The notes beneath the pieces are model-generated. The model had not been told where the DNA came from. It saw only the letters and a list, made by a program, of their open reading frames with translations, and ran no database searches. Positions 20,329 through 31,259 of a DNA stretch of 64,000 bases are shown here, piece after piece. The first letter of the stretch is position 1. Each line of letters opens with the position of its first letter. Source of the DNA: Roridomyces roridus (taxonomy: Eukaryota > Basidiomycota > Agaricomycetes > Agaricales > Mycenaceae); NCBI GenBank assembly GCA_029378245.1, contig JARKIF010000102.1, positions 1 to 64,000 of the forward strand. The letters are read 5' to 3'. The translations under genes and the position numbers were made by a program.

Positions 20329-20448
20329 ATCTATTGCATGTATTCTTCACAAATCGCTCAATCTGCATTGTTCTTTGAATCTTTCTGCTTCGGGTCGTGG
20401 CTGCACGTTCGTGGGAAGCCAGATGCCCAAGACCGAGGAACGCAAGAG

Positions 20449-20460
20449 TTTTACATAAAA
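20449..20460 (+). promoter_or_regulatory. Shared TATA-like box, copy E
   Basis: TTTTACATAAAA 34 bp before the copy E ATG, followed by CGTGACTTGTTGTTCGCCAC. Confidence 0.6.
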
Positions 20461-20493
20461 CGTGACTTGTTGTTCGCCACCATCTTCCACACC

Positions 20494-21250
20494 ATGAACG
20501 AATCCGCTGCCCCCACAACGCTCACCTTCCCACCCGACTTGGTGCCCGAGCTCCATGCACTCATCTTGAGCAATCTCCCGTACTTTGATCTCTTGTGTGT
20601 CAAATGCGTCGCGAGAAAGTGGAGGGCCATCATCGAAAGTGACCCGGCACTCCAAGTCCAAACTTTCAAGAAAGCAACCTCGGAGTATAGAGGTGGGTTG
20701 ACAGCATATTCTTGCGCCAGTCTGAGCCAACGTCGACACAGACAACGGCGTGGATGACAAGTGCAGTCAAAAGGAGAGTGAGCCAGTGACGGTGGGTTTT
20801 CTGGCCCTGCTTCTGGCCGTCGGAGCCTCAACATGGGTTTTCAAGATGCACCCTGCACTCCAGCGCGTTAGCTTCTACTTCAACGAACCCATTTTCAAGA
20901 TGATATTATACGACGCGCCGGTGGCGTCGGCGGGCGTGCTAGACGACCTCGCAACCATCCCTGCCGTCCACACGTTCAAGATATGTTCGGATATGGATGA
21001 GGACGAATCTTGGGGTGGGTTTTCATTCAATGTGAAAAACAACCAGGGTATCACCGTGCGCAACGTTCTCACCCAGATATACAAAGCGTCAGTGTCCGTG
21101 TTATCTTCCCTTTCACTCGCATCTGACCCGATATGGCGCAGGGGTAAAAAATACGCCGGAGACCTGCAGGACCATGATCATTATGAGGGCTTGGATGGTT
21201 TGAAGCGCACGGGTACAAAGTTGGTCGGGGGCATCGTGCTGACGGGATGA
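20494..21250 (+). CDS. F-box protein, array copy E (alpha subtype)
   Basis: 217 aa from exons 20494-20692, 20742-20791 and 20846-21250. F-box LVPELHALILSNLPYFDLL, KCVARKWRAIIESDP; linker DNGVDDKCSQKESEPVT; exon 3 MHPALQRVSFYFNEPI, VLDDLATIPAVHTFKIC, NNQGITVRNVLTQI, DGLKRTGTKLVGGIVLTG. The possible third intron is exactly 48 nt with GT and AG ends and is open, so spliced and unspliced messages both encode full proteins. Closest sister: copy C. Confidence 0.84.
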
Positions 21251-21534
21251 AACTTTTTGTATGCATTTTCACGAATTGCTGATTTTGTTTCTTGTCTTGA
21301 GCTGGGGGTGAGTGCCAGTGTCAACTGAAGGCGGGTCCGACGGCGCGGGTGACTCGTAAGATGGCGGGGAGGCGGTGCGATTTCCACTTTTGGATGCTTG
21401 CCCGCCTTTTGTTCAAGTTCTGCACCAACGTCAAGCCGACTTCAAGCCTGCCTCTCTGGCGATACATCCTCGAATCTGCTGAAATGTAGTTCAACATGCC
21501 CCCATCCGTGAGAAGCAAGACGTCCCAAGGCAGA

Positions 21535-21546
21535 TTTTACATAAAA
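21535..21546 (+). promoter_or_regulatory. Shared TATA-like box, copy F
   Basis: TTTTACATAAAA 34 bp before the copy F ATG, with the leader ACGCGACTTGTTCTTTGCCA. Confidence 0.6.
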
Positions 21547-21579
21547 ACGCGACTTGTTCTTTGCCACCATCTTTCCACC

Positions 21580-22360
21580 ATGACCGCCGAATCCGATGCC
21601 CCTGCAGCGCTCACCTTCCCACCCGACTTGGTACCCGAACTCCACGGGCTCATTCTCAGCAATCTCCCGTACGAAGACCTCCTTCGCGTCAAAAGCGTCG
21701 CGAAAAAGTGGAAGGCGCTTGTCGAAAGTGACCCTGCGCTCCAAGTCTTGACTTTCAAGAAATCCAGCTCGACGTATAGAGGTATGGCCACATTAGGTTT
21801 TCTGCGACGAGTCTGAAAGGGTACACAGACAACGGTGTTGACAGCAAGGTCCAACGCGACAGTCAGCCGATGAAGGTCCCTTTTACTCCCTCTTTGAGCG
21901 TTCCCGCTTGAGCGTCGTCTCTAGATGCACCCCGCATTGCAGCGCATGAGCTGGATGCTCAACCAGCCCGCGTCCAAGGCGGAATTCTATCTCCACTCCC
22001 AGGACAACTTGTCACTGGCGTCGGCGGGCGTTTTGGACGACCTCGCAACCATCCCCGCTATCCACACTTTCCTGATCTCTCTGGGTTATGGGGGTGCTCC
22101 AATTATTGTGAAGAGTAGCAAAGGGATTACAGTGCTCGACGTACTGAACGGGCTAGTTGAAGCGTCGGTGTTTTCTGGTTCACTCTCTCCGCCACCCTCT
22201 GACCGCTCCTTGCAGGGCCGAAGAACCCGTCGACGTGGGTGAAGATGGAGAGCCCATCCCCATGTACGAAGCAATGGGGGACCACATCTTCTACGAGGGA
22301 TTCTCTTCTTTGACGCGCACGGGGACCAAGTTGTTCGCGATGCTCGATCGTGGATCTTGA
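21580..22360 (+). CDS. F-box protein, array copy F (beta subtype)
   Basis: 212 aa from four exons: 21580-21781, 21829-21875, 21925-22169 and 22216-22360. F-box LVPELHGLILSNLPYEDLL, KSVAKKWKALVESDP. Exon 3 MHPALQRMSWMLNQPASKAE, LDDLATIPAIHTFLISL, SKGITVLDVLNGL. Exon 4 AEEPVDVGEDGEPIPMYE, GDHIFYEGFSSL, TGTKLFAMLDRGS. The 46-bp third intron must be removed here because reading through gives a stop; this copy defines intron 3 for the family. Confidence 0.85.
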
Positions 22361-22479
22361 AGCATTCTTGCCTGTATTCTCCACGAGTCGCTACATTGTT
22401 TTTTTCTTGTTCGAGTCGTGTCCCAGATCGCCCTAAGTCTAGAAACGTTCGTGAGAAGTAAGAACCCGCGAGGCAATAA

Positions 22480-22491
22480 TTTTACATAAAA
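22480..22491 (+). promoter_or_regulatory. Shared TATA-like box, copy G
   Basis: TTTTACATAAAA 37 bp before the copy G ATG, then ACCGCGACTTGCTCTTCGCC. Confidence 0.6.
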
Positions 22492-22528
22492 ACCGCGACT
22501 TGCTCTTCGCCACCATCCCCGACGAAAG

Positions 22529-23341
22529 ATGACTGCCGAATCCACTTCTACAACGCTCACCTTCCCACCCGACTTGGTGCCCGAGCTCCATGCACTCATC
22601 TTGAGCAATCTCCCGTACTTTGACCTCCTATGTGTCAAACGCGTCGCGAAAAAGTGGAAGGCGATTATCGAAAGCGACCCTGCACTCCAAGTCCAAACTT
22701 TCAAGAAAGCGACCTCGGTGTATAGAGGTGCGGCTGTGGTCTAACGCCAGAGTTTGAAACCAACAAGTGAATAAAGACAACGGTGTCGTCGAAAGGTACA
22801 ACGCCAACACAGTCCAAGAGGAGAGTGAGCCAGTGACGGTGGGTTTACTGGCACTGTTTTGAAGCCTACCTCAAGATTGGTTTTCCAGATGCACCCGGCA
22901 CTCCAGCGCATGGACATGAGGTTCGGCGATCCCATTTCTGAGATGAAATTGTTCTACGACGACGACACCCTGACGATGGCCTCGACCGGTGTGCTCGACG
23001 ACCTCGCAACCATCCCCGCCGTCCACACGTTCAAGAGCGCTCTCCATGATGATGAGATTAGCATGGAGGCGTTTTCGATCAACGTGAAAAACAACAAAGG
23101 AATCACAGTGCTCGACGTACTCAACGGGATCGTCAAAGAGTCGGTGTTGCTTTTGTCTTCTCTGCTCGTCGCGTCTGACCCGATATGGCGCAGGGCTGAA
23201 AAGCTCGTCTACTCGTCCGAGCACGGAAAGATGGTCCCCAGGCACTGGGTGATGTCCGACTCCTATTACTACTACAACGGTTTCGACGGTCTGAAGCGTA
23301 CGGGCACTAACCTGTTTGCGCTCATTGGCCTGGAGGGATAA
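22529..23341 (+). CDS. F-box protein, array copy G (alpha subtype)
   Basis: Exons 22529-22727, 22777-22838 and 22889-23341 (about 237 aa if the 48-nt third segment is kept, 221 if spliced). F-box LVPELHALILSNLPYFDLL, KRVAKKWKAIIESDP. C-terminal blocks MHPALQRMDMRFGDPISEM, VLDDLATIPAVHTFKS, NNKGITVLDVLNGI, AEKLVYSSEHGK, YYYYNGFDGLKRTGTNLF. All frames are intact. Confidence 0.84.
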
Positions 23342-23690
23342 ATTTCTTGTATGTATTTCGCGAATCGTTGAATCTGTTTCTTGTATCCTTGACTCGTGAG
23401 CTTGATTCGATTCCCTTGAGGATAGCTGAGCGCTCCCAACGAAGAAGATTGAAGATTGTGGGAGTCGAGGCCGGCGTCAGCTCGAGGAGGCTCCGACGGC
23501 CTTCGAAGTCTTTGGTGGCGCGTGAAGAAGACGGTGGAGGAAGGCAAGGCGGTGCGGACCAAAGTTCCGATTTTGGATGCCTCTTGTCCTCTACATGCAC
23601 TTTCATGAACTTCAGCTTCAACTTCATGATCAAGCCCAGCTGCCTGCGTCGCCCTTCAAGTTGTCTCTCACTACCTCCCAGCACCAAGAA

Positions 23691-23990
23691 ATGAACGGAT
23701 TGGCGCCGGAACTGCACGCGACCTCCTCCACGTCAAACGCGTTAGGAAAGAGTGGACGCAATTCTCGAGAGCGCCCCTGCGCTCACAGTCCAAACATTCA
23801 AGAAGACGAGCCCAGCTTTATCGGCGTTGCCGGATTCCAGCAGCAGTAACACTTGAGTAACACCAACTTTTTTCTGTGATTTGGATAACTCGGACACGGC
23901 CGACAACCTGGACTCTCTCTTCCCGCTCTAGTGAGAGTGATTCAATCGGGTCGAGCTTGTCCGTATTCTCTCGGAACATCTCATTCACAT
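23691..23990 (+). pseudogene. Truncated F-box relic related to copy I
   Basis: Starts MNGLAPELHA like copy I (MNDLALELHA) after the same CAGCACCAAGAA leader, but ~27 bp encoding LILGHLQYY is deleted and the frame shifts afterwards. Homology to copy I continues through the first intron and exon 2 (GACAACCTGGACTCTCT near 23902). The C-terminal exon is missing. Confidence 0.75.
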
Positions 23991-24187
23991 GGTCGATCCA
24001 GAAGCAGTCGTTCTCCGGAGGATCGTAGCACCTTGAATGGCGGTGATGACCCTTCCCTGTCCGAGGCGCGCGTTCACAACCTGCTCTTCCCGAAAGACGT
24101 GTGTTTCGTTCACGAAGTCGTTCTCTACGGCCCACGCGGGATTTTAGACTCGATCCAAAACCCCTAACCCCCCTCCTGCAAACCACC

Positions 24188-24904
24188 ATGTCTGAGCGCA
24201 CTTTAACCCAAGACCTTCTGACGTTGGCTCAGCTTATCCTCTGCCCGGTCTTTATGGCCGCCGCAGGCGCCCTCCGTATCTGCTTCGACGGCTTCACGCT
24301 CATGGGGGCTAGCCATCTCCTGCTTACGGCAATGTTTGTTACCGTGTTCTTCATGGCATGGTCTCTGACACCACGCCTGTAGGGACGGAGACTGTCATTG
24401 CTCTGCTGACATTCATCGTACTCGGTAGGCTGTTTCTTTTGCTCTGGATATTGACTGACTTCCGTCTGTAGCATTTCCTACACGCATCCCTCGCAACGCC
24501 GATGATTTCATGGGTCCAATCTTCTCGGTGCTCGTGGTGGATGGGATTGCTTTTTTCTGCACTTGGGGCCCGATCGTCGTATTCATCGGTCGCCGCAAAC
24601 GCCAGGTGCAACTGAAATCCGTGGTCCCAGTGTGGGTGCGCCAGTCAACTTGGCAATGCGCACTAGCGATAGGGATTCTAGCCATCGACATCGTTCAGTT
24701 CATCCTCGAACGGCTCATGTCCTGCAGCGCGGCAGCCCAAGACTACTTCCAGGGTCTGGGTCAGCGCCAGGCTGAGGGCGGGGCGGGGGCTGGGGGTGGG
24801 CCATCACTCTTGAAACACGGTAAGTGTTCCAATCTGAATGCCATTTCCACAATGTCTGACTTGTTGAGACAGATAGTGAACCGAGTCTCGTTAATTTTTT
24901 CTAG
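24188..24904 (+). CDS. Small multispanning membrane protein, unknown family
   Basis: Not an F-box gene, though it sits inside the array. Start ATG 24188 (MSERTLTQDLLTLAQLILCP). About four hydrophobic helices: LILCPVFMAAAGALRI, HLLLTAMFVTVFFMAW, VIALLTFIVL and ALAIGILAIDIVQFIL, with a basic loop GRRKRQVQ and a Gly-rich tail. Exons: 24188-24424, 24472-24819, 24873-24904. FFMAW and SDTTPVGTETVIA join only if the GG at 24359-24360 were GGG, a one-base gap like those in other genes here. Function unknown. Confidence 0.6.
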
Positions 24905-25261
24905 TGTGATACATACCGACATGAGCTACCTCTCTACCACATATCGTTATTCTGTATATCTTGAATGATCTTCGGAAGAACACTTGAGAATGGGTCCGGG
25001 ATAGACTGAGCTTCATCGTCTCGAGAGCACCGGCGAATAAGATGGTCGGACACTCTCGCTGAGCTTGAGAAGAAGATAGCGAGGGGGCGGCCCGGAAATC
25101 TGAGACTTCCCCAGTCCCCGTTTCGATGCTGCCGAGCTCTTGTCTTTGCTCTGCCATTTGAGTTATTCGATGTTTCGGCTTCAGGTTCAACTTAGAGGGT
25201 CGGCCATCATTGTTCGGCACCCGCGTCGCGTCGCGTCAACGACGCGGCGCGAGGCAAAGAA
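24905..25261. other. Intergenic, no gene seen
   Basis: 357 bp between the membrane-protein gene and F-box copy H; only shadow frames. Confidence 0.4.
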
Positions 25262-25272
25262 TTTTACATAAG
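25262..25272 (+). promoter_or_regulatory. Shared TATA-like box, copy H
   Basis: TTTTACATAAG 38 bp before the copy H ATG, then AACACGACTTGTTCTTCGCC. Confidence 0.55.
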
Positions 25273-25309
25273 AACACGACTTGTTCTTCGCCACCGCATC
25301 TTCCACACC

Positions 25310-26090
25310 ATGGCCACCGAATCCATCCCTACAACGCTCACCTTCCCTCCCGACTTCGTGCCCGAACTCCATGCGATCATCCTGAGCAAGCTCCCATACT
25401 TGAATCTCCTTCGTGTCAAACGCGTCGCGAGAAAGTGGAAGGCCATCATCGAAAGCGACCCTACACTCCAGGTCCAAACTTTCAAGAAAGCGACCTCGGA
25501 GTATAGAGGTGGGTTTACACCAGGCTTTGGGTGCAGGTCTGAAGGAAAGTGAACACAGTCAACGGTGCCATCGACCTGTACAAGAGAGTCCAAAAGGAGA
25601 GCGAGCCGATGACCGTAGGATTTGAAACTGTTTCTGCCCGTCAGACTCTCAAATATTGGTTCTCAAGATGCACCCAGCACTCCAGGACGCGACCTTCATG
25701 TTCGGCCGACCCATTTCCGAGATGATATTACGCGACACGACGGTGGTCTTGGCGGGCGTTCTCGACGACCTTGCAACCATCCCTGCCGTTCACACTTTCA
25801 AGATATCTGCGGGTTTGGAGGAAGATTTCGGCTTTTCCATCAATGTAGCAAACGGCAAAGGCATTACCGTGCTCGACGTACTCACCCAGATAGTCAAAGA
25901 GCCGGTGTCTGTTTTGTCTTCCTTTTATTCACGTCTGACTCCGTATGGCGCAGGGCCCAGCGACTTGTCTACTCGCTGGAAGCCCGTCCCCAGGTGTAAA
26001 ACCATGGGGATCTATACTAGGTTTGAGGGTCTGGTAGATTTGAAGCGCACCGGTACCAAGTTGTTCGCTTACATCGAGCTAATGGAATGA
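25310..26090 (+). CDS. F-box protein, array copy H (alpha subtype)
   Basis: 225 aa from exons 25310-25508, 25559-25614 and 25668-26090. F-box FVPELHAIILSKLPYLNLL, KRVARKWKAIIESDP; linker VNGAIDLYKRVQKESEPMT; exon 3 MHPALQDATFMFGRPISEM, VLDDLATIPAVHTFKIS, GKGITVLDVLTQIV, RFEGLVDLKRTGTKLFAYI. The possible third intron is 47 nt here; splicing it leads to a stop after a family-like LVYSLEARPQV, whereas reading through stays open to the end. Confidence 0.82.
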
Positions 26091-26483
26091 AGCGTCTTGT
26101 ACATAGTACATATGTTCAAGAATTGCTGAATCTGTTGCTTGTCTTGATTTGCCATTGACCTGAGCTTCGACTGGCTTCGAGCTAGGAGAGGGCTCCCGGG
26201 AGTGTGTGCTGGCGTCAAGCTCGAGTACGCAAGCAGTGCAGGAGGAGGGCCCGGGCAAGCGGTGCTCGGACTTCCGCTTTTGGATGCCCGCCTCTTGTCT
26301 TCCCCCACGAAACTTCATCTTTAAAGCACTTCAAGCTTGCCCTGCCTCTCTGGCGATCATCGATCGCGGTTGGCTGTTTAACACGGCTTCCATGTCACTA
26401 GAACCGAGTAATTCCGCGCCAAGCATCTAGCTAAGCATTTCGACCGCCGCATCCTACCCTGGGTCCTTCCGTTGGTCTCCACA

Positions 26484-26494
26484 ATTTACATAAA
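26484..26494 (+). promoter_or_regulatory. TATA-like box, copy I
   Basis: TTTACATAAAA, 52 bp before the copy I ATG; the downstream leader differs from the other copies. Confidence 0.5.
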
Positions 26495-26546
26495 ATGCGC
26501 CTTGGCTCTCCGCGCCTCGTCTCTCGCTTCCTTCCAGCACGAAGAA

Positions 26547-27257
26547 ATGAACGACTTGGCACTGGAACTGCACGCGCTCATCCTAGGCCATCTCCAGTAC
26601 TACGACCTCCTCCGCGTCAAACGCGTTGCGAAAAAGTGGAAGGCCATTGTTGAGAGCGACCCTGGGCTCCAAGTTCAAACATTCAAGAGAACGAGCCCAG
26701 TCTATATAAGTACGTACTGCCGCACTTGGACGCCAAAGTTTTGTGAATGACCGGGCACAGGCGACAATCCAGACTCTTTTCTTCTACTCGAGTGCGAGAG
26801 TCAACCCATAAAGGTGTGTATCCTGTTCCTCTCTTCGTAACCACTCATGAACGTCCTCCAGCTGCATTTAGCACTCCAACGCTGGGACCTGGACTGGAAG
26901 ATCGGCGAGCCCATATCCGACGCGAAATTCATCTTGTTAGACAACACCGCCGTCCCGCTCACCTCCATCGGTGTATTACAGGACCTCGCGACCATCCCCG
27001 CGGTGCACAGATTCACGATATCTTTGGGTCCAGATCATGCTTCTCCCAACAAAGTCGTGGAAAACAGCCAAGGGATCAGGGTACTCGACGTGTTCGAGGG
27101 AATACTGAGCTGGTTCAGAGCTGAGGAACCTGTGGAGGGTGAAGATGTTGAGTACGACGCTATAAGGCGCCATATCCTCTACTTTGGCTTCTCCTATTTG
27201 AGGCGGAGTGGGACCACACTCTTTGGTAGACTCTTGCTTGTCCCAGGGAAAGAATGA
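26547..27257 (+). CDS. F-box protein, array copy I
   Basis: 203 aa from exons 26547-26709, 26761-26813 and 26862-27257. Compact start MNDLALELHALILGHLQYYD, then LLRVKRVAKKWKAIVESDP; linker DNPDSFLLLECESQPIK; exon 3 LHLALQRWDLDW, VLQDLATIPAVHRFTISLG, SQGIRVLDVFEGI, AEEPVEGEDVEYD, HILYFGFSYLRRSGTTLF. No third intron. Its truncated relative is at 23691. Confidence 0.83.
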
Positions 27258-27379
27258 GAACATACATTTCGATTAGGTCAACTATAGTACATTACGAGCT
27301 ACTCAAAAGACTAGAGATACATTTCAAGATCGTCAGCAATGATATGTGGATGAGATGTAATGCAGAAATAAATCAAAGT

Positions 27380-30300
27380 TCAGTGTATGGCAGCACGCGC
27401 AACCTTGGCCTCCTCCTCGTCCGCCTCCACCTTGGTGTCCGCAAACGCCTTCTGGATCACGGACAGGTACATGCTCAGCTTCCACATATTCCCAATCGTA
27501 AGGTTGACGTTGTCAAACGCGAGCGCTACGACGGGATCCCGGACCGGAGCGCCGTAACCAGGCGGCGGGCGGATGCCGGAAGATTCGATGGGCGGCGGCA
27601 TGCGCGGATAGCGGGCGGAAAAGTGGGTGAGGAGGACGTTTTCTGCGTTCATCCTGCGTGCGGTGTCGATGGCCTGTCCAACCGTGCTATGTGCCTTGCA
27701 ACGCGCCATCTCCTCCTCGCCGTCGCCCATCGTAGCTTCGTGGATGAGAAGAGTGGCGCCCCACCCGCCGCGGACCAGACTCTGCGTCGGGAGCGTGTCG
27801 CCAGAGAAGCTTTGTTTGGGATCAGCAATGTTCGAAAGTGAGAGCAGGTACGTACACGATACTCCAGCCATCCTGGCTGCGGATACATACCCCATAGCAT
27901 TTAACTTGATGAAAGACGTCGATGGTAGCGAACCTCTCGAGGCCTAACGCAACACACAAACGCATGCCAGCAGCGACAGACCTAGCGTCCGTCAGAAACG
28001 ATGCCTCGAATGGAAGACAATCACATACCGCTCATAGTCCGTCCAAGGTTCCGAGCCCTCGATCCGCCACATCCCCCGGTTGAGATACTCGCCCGATCGC
28101 TTGACGTGCAAGGCATCGCTGATCACGGTCACCACCCCATTCGGGTCGCTCAATCCAAGATCTTCAATGTCCGCAAGCTCACGGAGGTAGAGATGGAGCT
28201 TGTGGACGCCGACGAGGTACAGGGGCTGCATCGCACGGGGATTGAGCTGTATCGCAAGTCAGAATGGCATGGTATTTGGGAAGAAGGGAAACCGACCTGC
28301 CGCCGCTTGAGGAGAATCTTGGCGACCCCCGCGTGGTGGTCGCCGTGAATGTGGCTGACGAAGATGCAGCGCAAGTCCCGCAGGACGTCGTCTACCTCCG
28401 GACCAAAGTGACGAGCAATCTGGCCCCAGGTCCCTTCGCCCGCATCCAGGAGAAGCGAGCCACGTCCAGGGATTCTAATCAGCGTGGAGGACACTGCGAT
28501 GATAGAATTAATTCCGAGAACAATCCAGAGGTGATATCATACCATTGCGCGAAGACGTAGGTACTGCACTAGCCGTGCCGAGAGGTATAACGACAACATC
28601 GGAGCCCTTGGATGTCGTCGGAGCCGTTCCATTGGCGATACGTTCTTCGATCTTGGCCCGGACATCGGCAAACTTTTTCAGCAAGGGCGACGAGAGCATG
28701 AGAAGATGGGGGTGGCGCAACGCTGGGTGGAAACAGTCCCTGCGTTCCCAAGGAAGGCGATTGTACTCGGGGAAGGCACCGGGACGACTGCTCATGTGGA
28801 AGGTCGATTCCATGACGACACAATTGGCGGGGAGACCAGGAATTACTGTTGCGGGGCGTCAACAAACGAGGACATGGGAGAAGGAAAGTTGCGCACCAGA
28901 CAACTCTCGTTGGGGCTTGAGAGAGTAGAATGGGATCGGGAACATTACTGGATCCAATTGGTGCAATCGTAACTGATTAAATGCAGCAGTCGTAAAAGTA
29001 ACTGGGTCGGGGCCACACTCGGGCGAAGAGATAACATGCTGTTCGAGACGTCAATACAAGCAGACAAAGGAAGAAAACCAACATACATGAGCGTTGGCCG
29101 GGAATCCGTTCATGAACTCGATGTAGCGCGGATCGTGAAGAACACCTTCGCCAACAAGATGAAAGACGGTTCGAACGACAGTCTCGGCGATATCTTCAGG
29201 GCGCGATGAGCGCAACTTTGCATAGAATGGGGACTGCGCGAAGGAGTAGACGATGGAGTTGATTAATGCCGGAGACGGGATATCCAAGACAATCATAGCC
29301 TAAAAATCGTCAGCGAAGAGTAAAAGCGACTGGACGAACAACTAACAGGGGGAGTTTCGGACGGCCCAATGCAGTCATGAGGATGTACGACCTTCTCAAC
29401 GGTCATATCGCCCTCCTCGACGGTGACAGTGACGCTTTCGCCCTTGGTGAGAGCAGAGCGCTGGTTGACAGCTACACCCAAGGCGAGAGACTTTTCGACG
29501 TCGAATTTGCCCCGAATCGAGGGACCGACGACGACGTATGCAGATGTCGGGGCAGCGCCGGTGCCAACGGACCAGGAGGGAGTGAACTTGGGAAGTTGGT
29601 GGTGATACCCGGCGGGGATCCTGGGTCTGCTGTCCTTGTTGTCGTTGTCGTAGAGGTCGCACTACACGAACGTTAGCCAAATCTTTTTCAAAGTAAGAAT
29701 CACGCACCTCTCTGATCACTTGTATGCCGTCGGACTCGGGCTCCTCTGCCGGCGTTTCTTCCGGGCATCGTTTGGGTCGTTTCCGGCGCGGTGCATCCCT
29801 ATCCCTACACTTCTTCTCGGGCGGCGGTGGAAGGCCAGTCGACGGGAACATATGTTTGACCATCAACCGGCGCCACTCGTCCGCCAATTCACCCTGCAGC
29901 TTTTCAGCCGAAAAGCCGGGCTCGGCCATCAGATCGCTGAGAGATTCGTCGACGGGACTGGGTTCGCGTTTGCGTTTGACAGAACCTCTCGGGGTGGAAA
30001 AGTGGGTGATCTCCTCGGGGCAGACGGTAGAGTCGAGCGATGCTGCATGCGAGTCGTCCAAGATGGGAATGCTGTAGACGGTGAGGTTCTTGTCCTGATA
30101 GGTGGGATTGGGCGACGAGGAGAGGTCGGAAGACAGAGCGACTTCTTTGATATTGACGGCCATGGATTCTCTGCGAGTGTGTCAGAGCTGGCAGGGTCAG
30201 AGACGGACAACGCGCCTGTAGATGTAAGAACGCATCGAAGCAACGGTGTGGAGCAGCCCGGGCGGCCCAACGACATCGAGGGTGTGCATCGACTGGTCCG

Positions 30301-30575
30301 CCGAGCACATCAGCATCCCTGGAGAGCGTGAGCATCGAGAACAGAATAAAAAGAATCAAGCTGGTACCAGCAAGACCACCCGCACGCTGGGCGCCGACCT
30401 GAGTCAGAAAAAAAGCGCGAGTCTTCTTGCCATGGGAGCCCTTCTGAGTGTAAGCACGGTTAGAGTTCTCGGCGACGTTGAAGATGTATTTTGCGTTGGC
30501 CTGATCGATATTGACGACAAGGGAAGGCTGGGTGTCGGTAGTCGCGCTCGTTACAACAGAAACAGTCCAGCTCAT
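27380..30575 (-). CDS. TRZ1: Long-form tRNase Z (ELAC2/Trz1), tRNA 3'-end endonuclease
   Basis: Metallo-beta-lactamase-fold endonuclease that trims tRNA 3' trailers in nucleus and mitochondria. Start ATG 30575 (MSWTVSVVTSATTDTQPSLV). N-terminal half: ANAKYIFNVAENSNRAYTQ, VGAQRAGGLAG, AVNIKEVALSS, VYSIPILDD, a charged insert (LPPPPEKKCRDRDAPRRKR), YVVVGPSIRGKFDVEKSLAL, VTVEEGDMTVEKV, SPFYAKL, YIEFMNGFPANAHV. Catalytic half: VVVIPLGTASAVPTSSRN, LLLDAGEGTWGQIARHFG, the zinc motif SHIHGDHHAG, VISDALHVKRSGEYL, SFSGDTLPTQSLV, LIHEATMGDGEEEMA, HSTVGQAIDTARRMN, LLTHFSARYP, ALAFDNVNLT. Multiple short introns. Length and duplicated architecture fit the long form. Confidence 0.9.
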
Positions 30576-31209
30576 GGTGGTCGAGGAGGAAGAGACGAGT
30601 GGGGAGAGCCCCACTTTTATACTGACAGTCCATATCCGCGACAGAGAAGAGATTTGGGCCGAGCAATGCCAGTTTGGGATGATGGTACACGTACTAAATT
30701 GCTGAGAAACACTTGCAAACAAAAAATCGACTCGGTTTCCTTTTTGGGTGACAGAGGAAGAGGTTCTGCAAGGTTCTGCGAGGTTCTGGCTGTGTCGGGA
30801 GCCTGGAGCGAGCAGGAAACGCGAGCATCAGTCTCGAACAAAGCCTAAAGGTGGTGTTTGCTCATCAAAGAAATTCGAGACCATTCTGTTCATCCTAGGA
30901 GCTGGGGACGTGCAAGGAGGACATGCAAGAGGCGCGACCAAGGCGCGACTTTCGCGACTTGAAGGCGAGGATGGTTTGAAGCAGCTCTGATCGCGTTTGC
31001 CGACGGCCAACACGTCTTTTCCTCCCACTCTCATCATTGTTGCGCCTCCGACGGACCTGTGCAGCCCCACATGCAGCTCTTCCGCCACGTTCGGGAATGA
31101 AGTTTGAAAGGGCATCTGTCGCCGCCGATCCCGTAGTTCCGCACCGCTTGGGCTTGGCGCGGTACTCCACAGACGGCATGAAATCCCCGGCGTTATGTAC
31201 TGACGCGGT

Positions 31210-31217
31210 TATAAAAG
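31210..31217 (+). promoter_or_regulatory. TATA box of the AA7 oxidase gene
   Basis: TATAAAAG 43 bp before the ATG at 31260, in a GC-rich context. Confidence 0.55.
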
Positions 31218-31259
31218 CCGCCGTCGGACAGTAGTCTCGACATTCCTTTCAACTCTCCA

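Noticed and set aside
16315..27257. F-box array as a secondary-metabolite or toxin-antitoxin cluster
   Set aside because: No biosynthetic, transporter or nuclease genes lie within it; all repeated genes are the same F-box family and the tRNase Z next door is the ordinary housekeeping long form.
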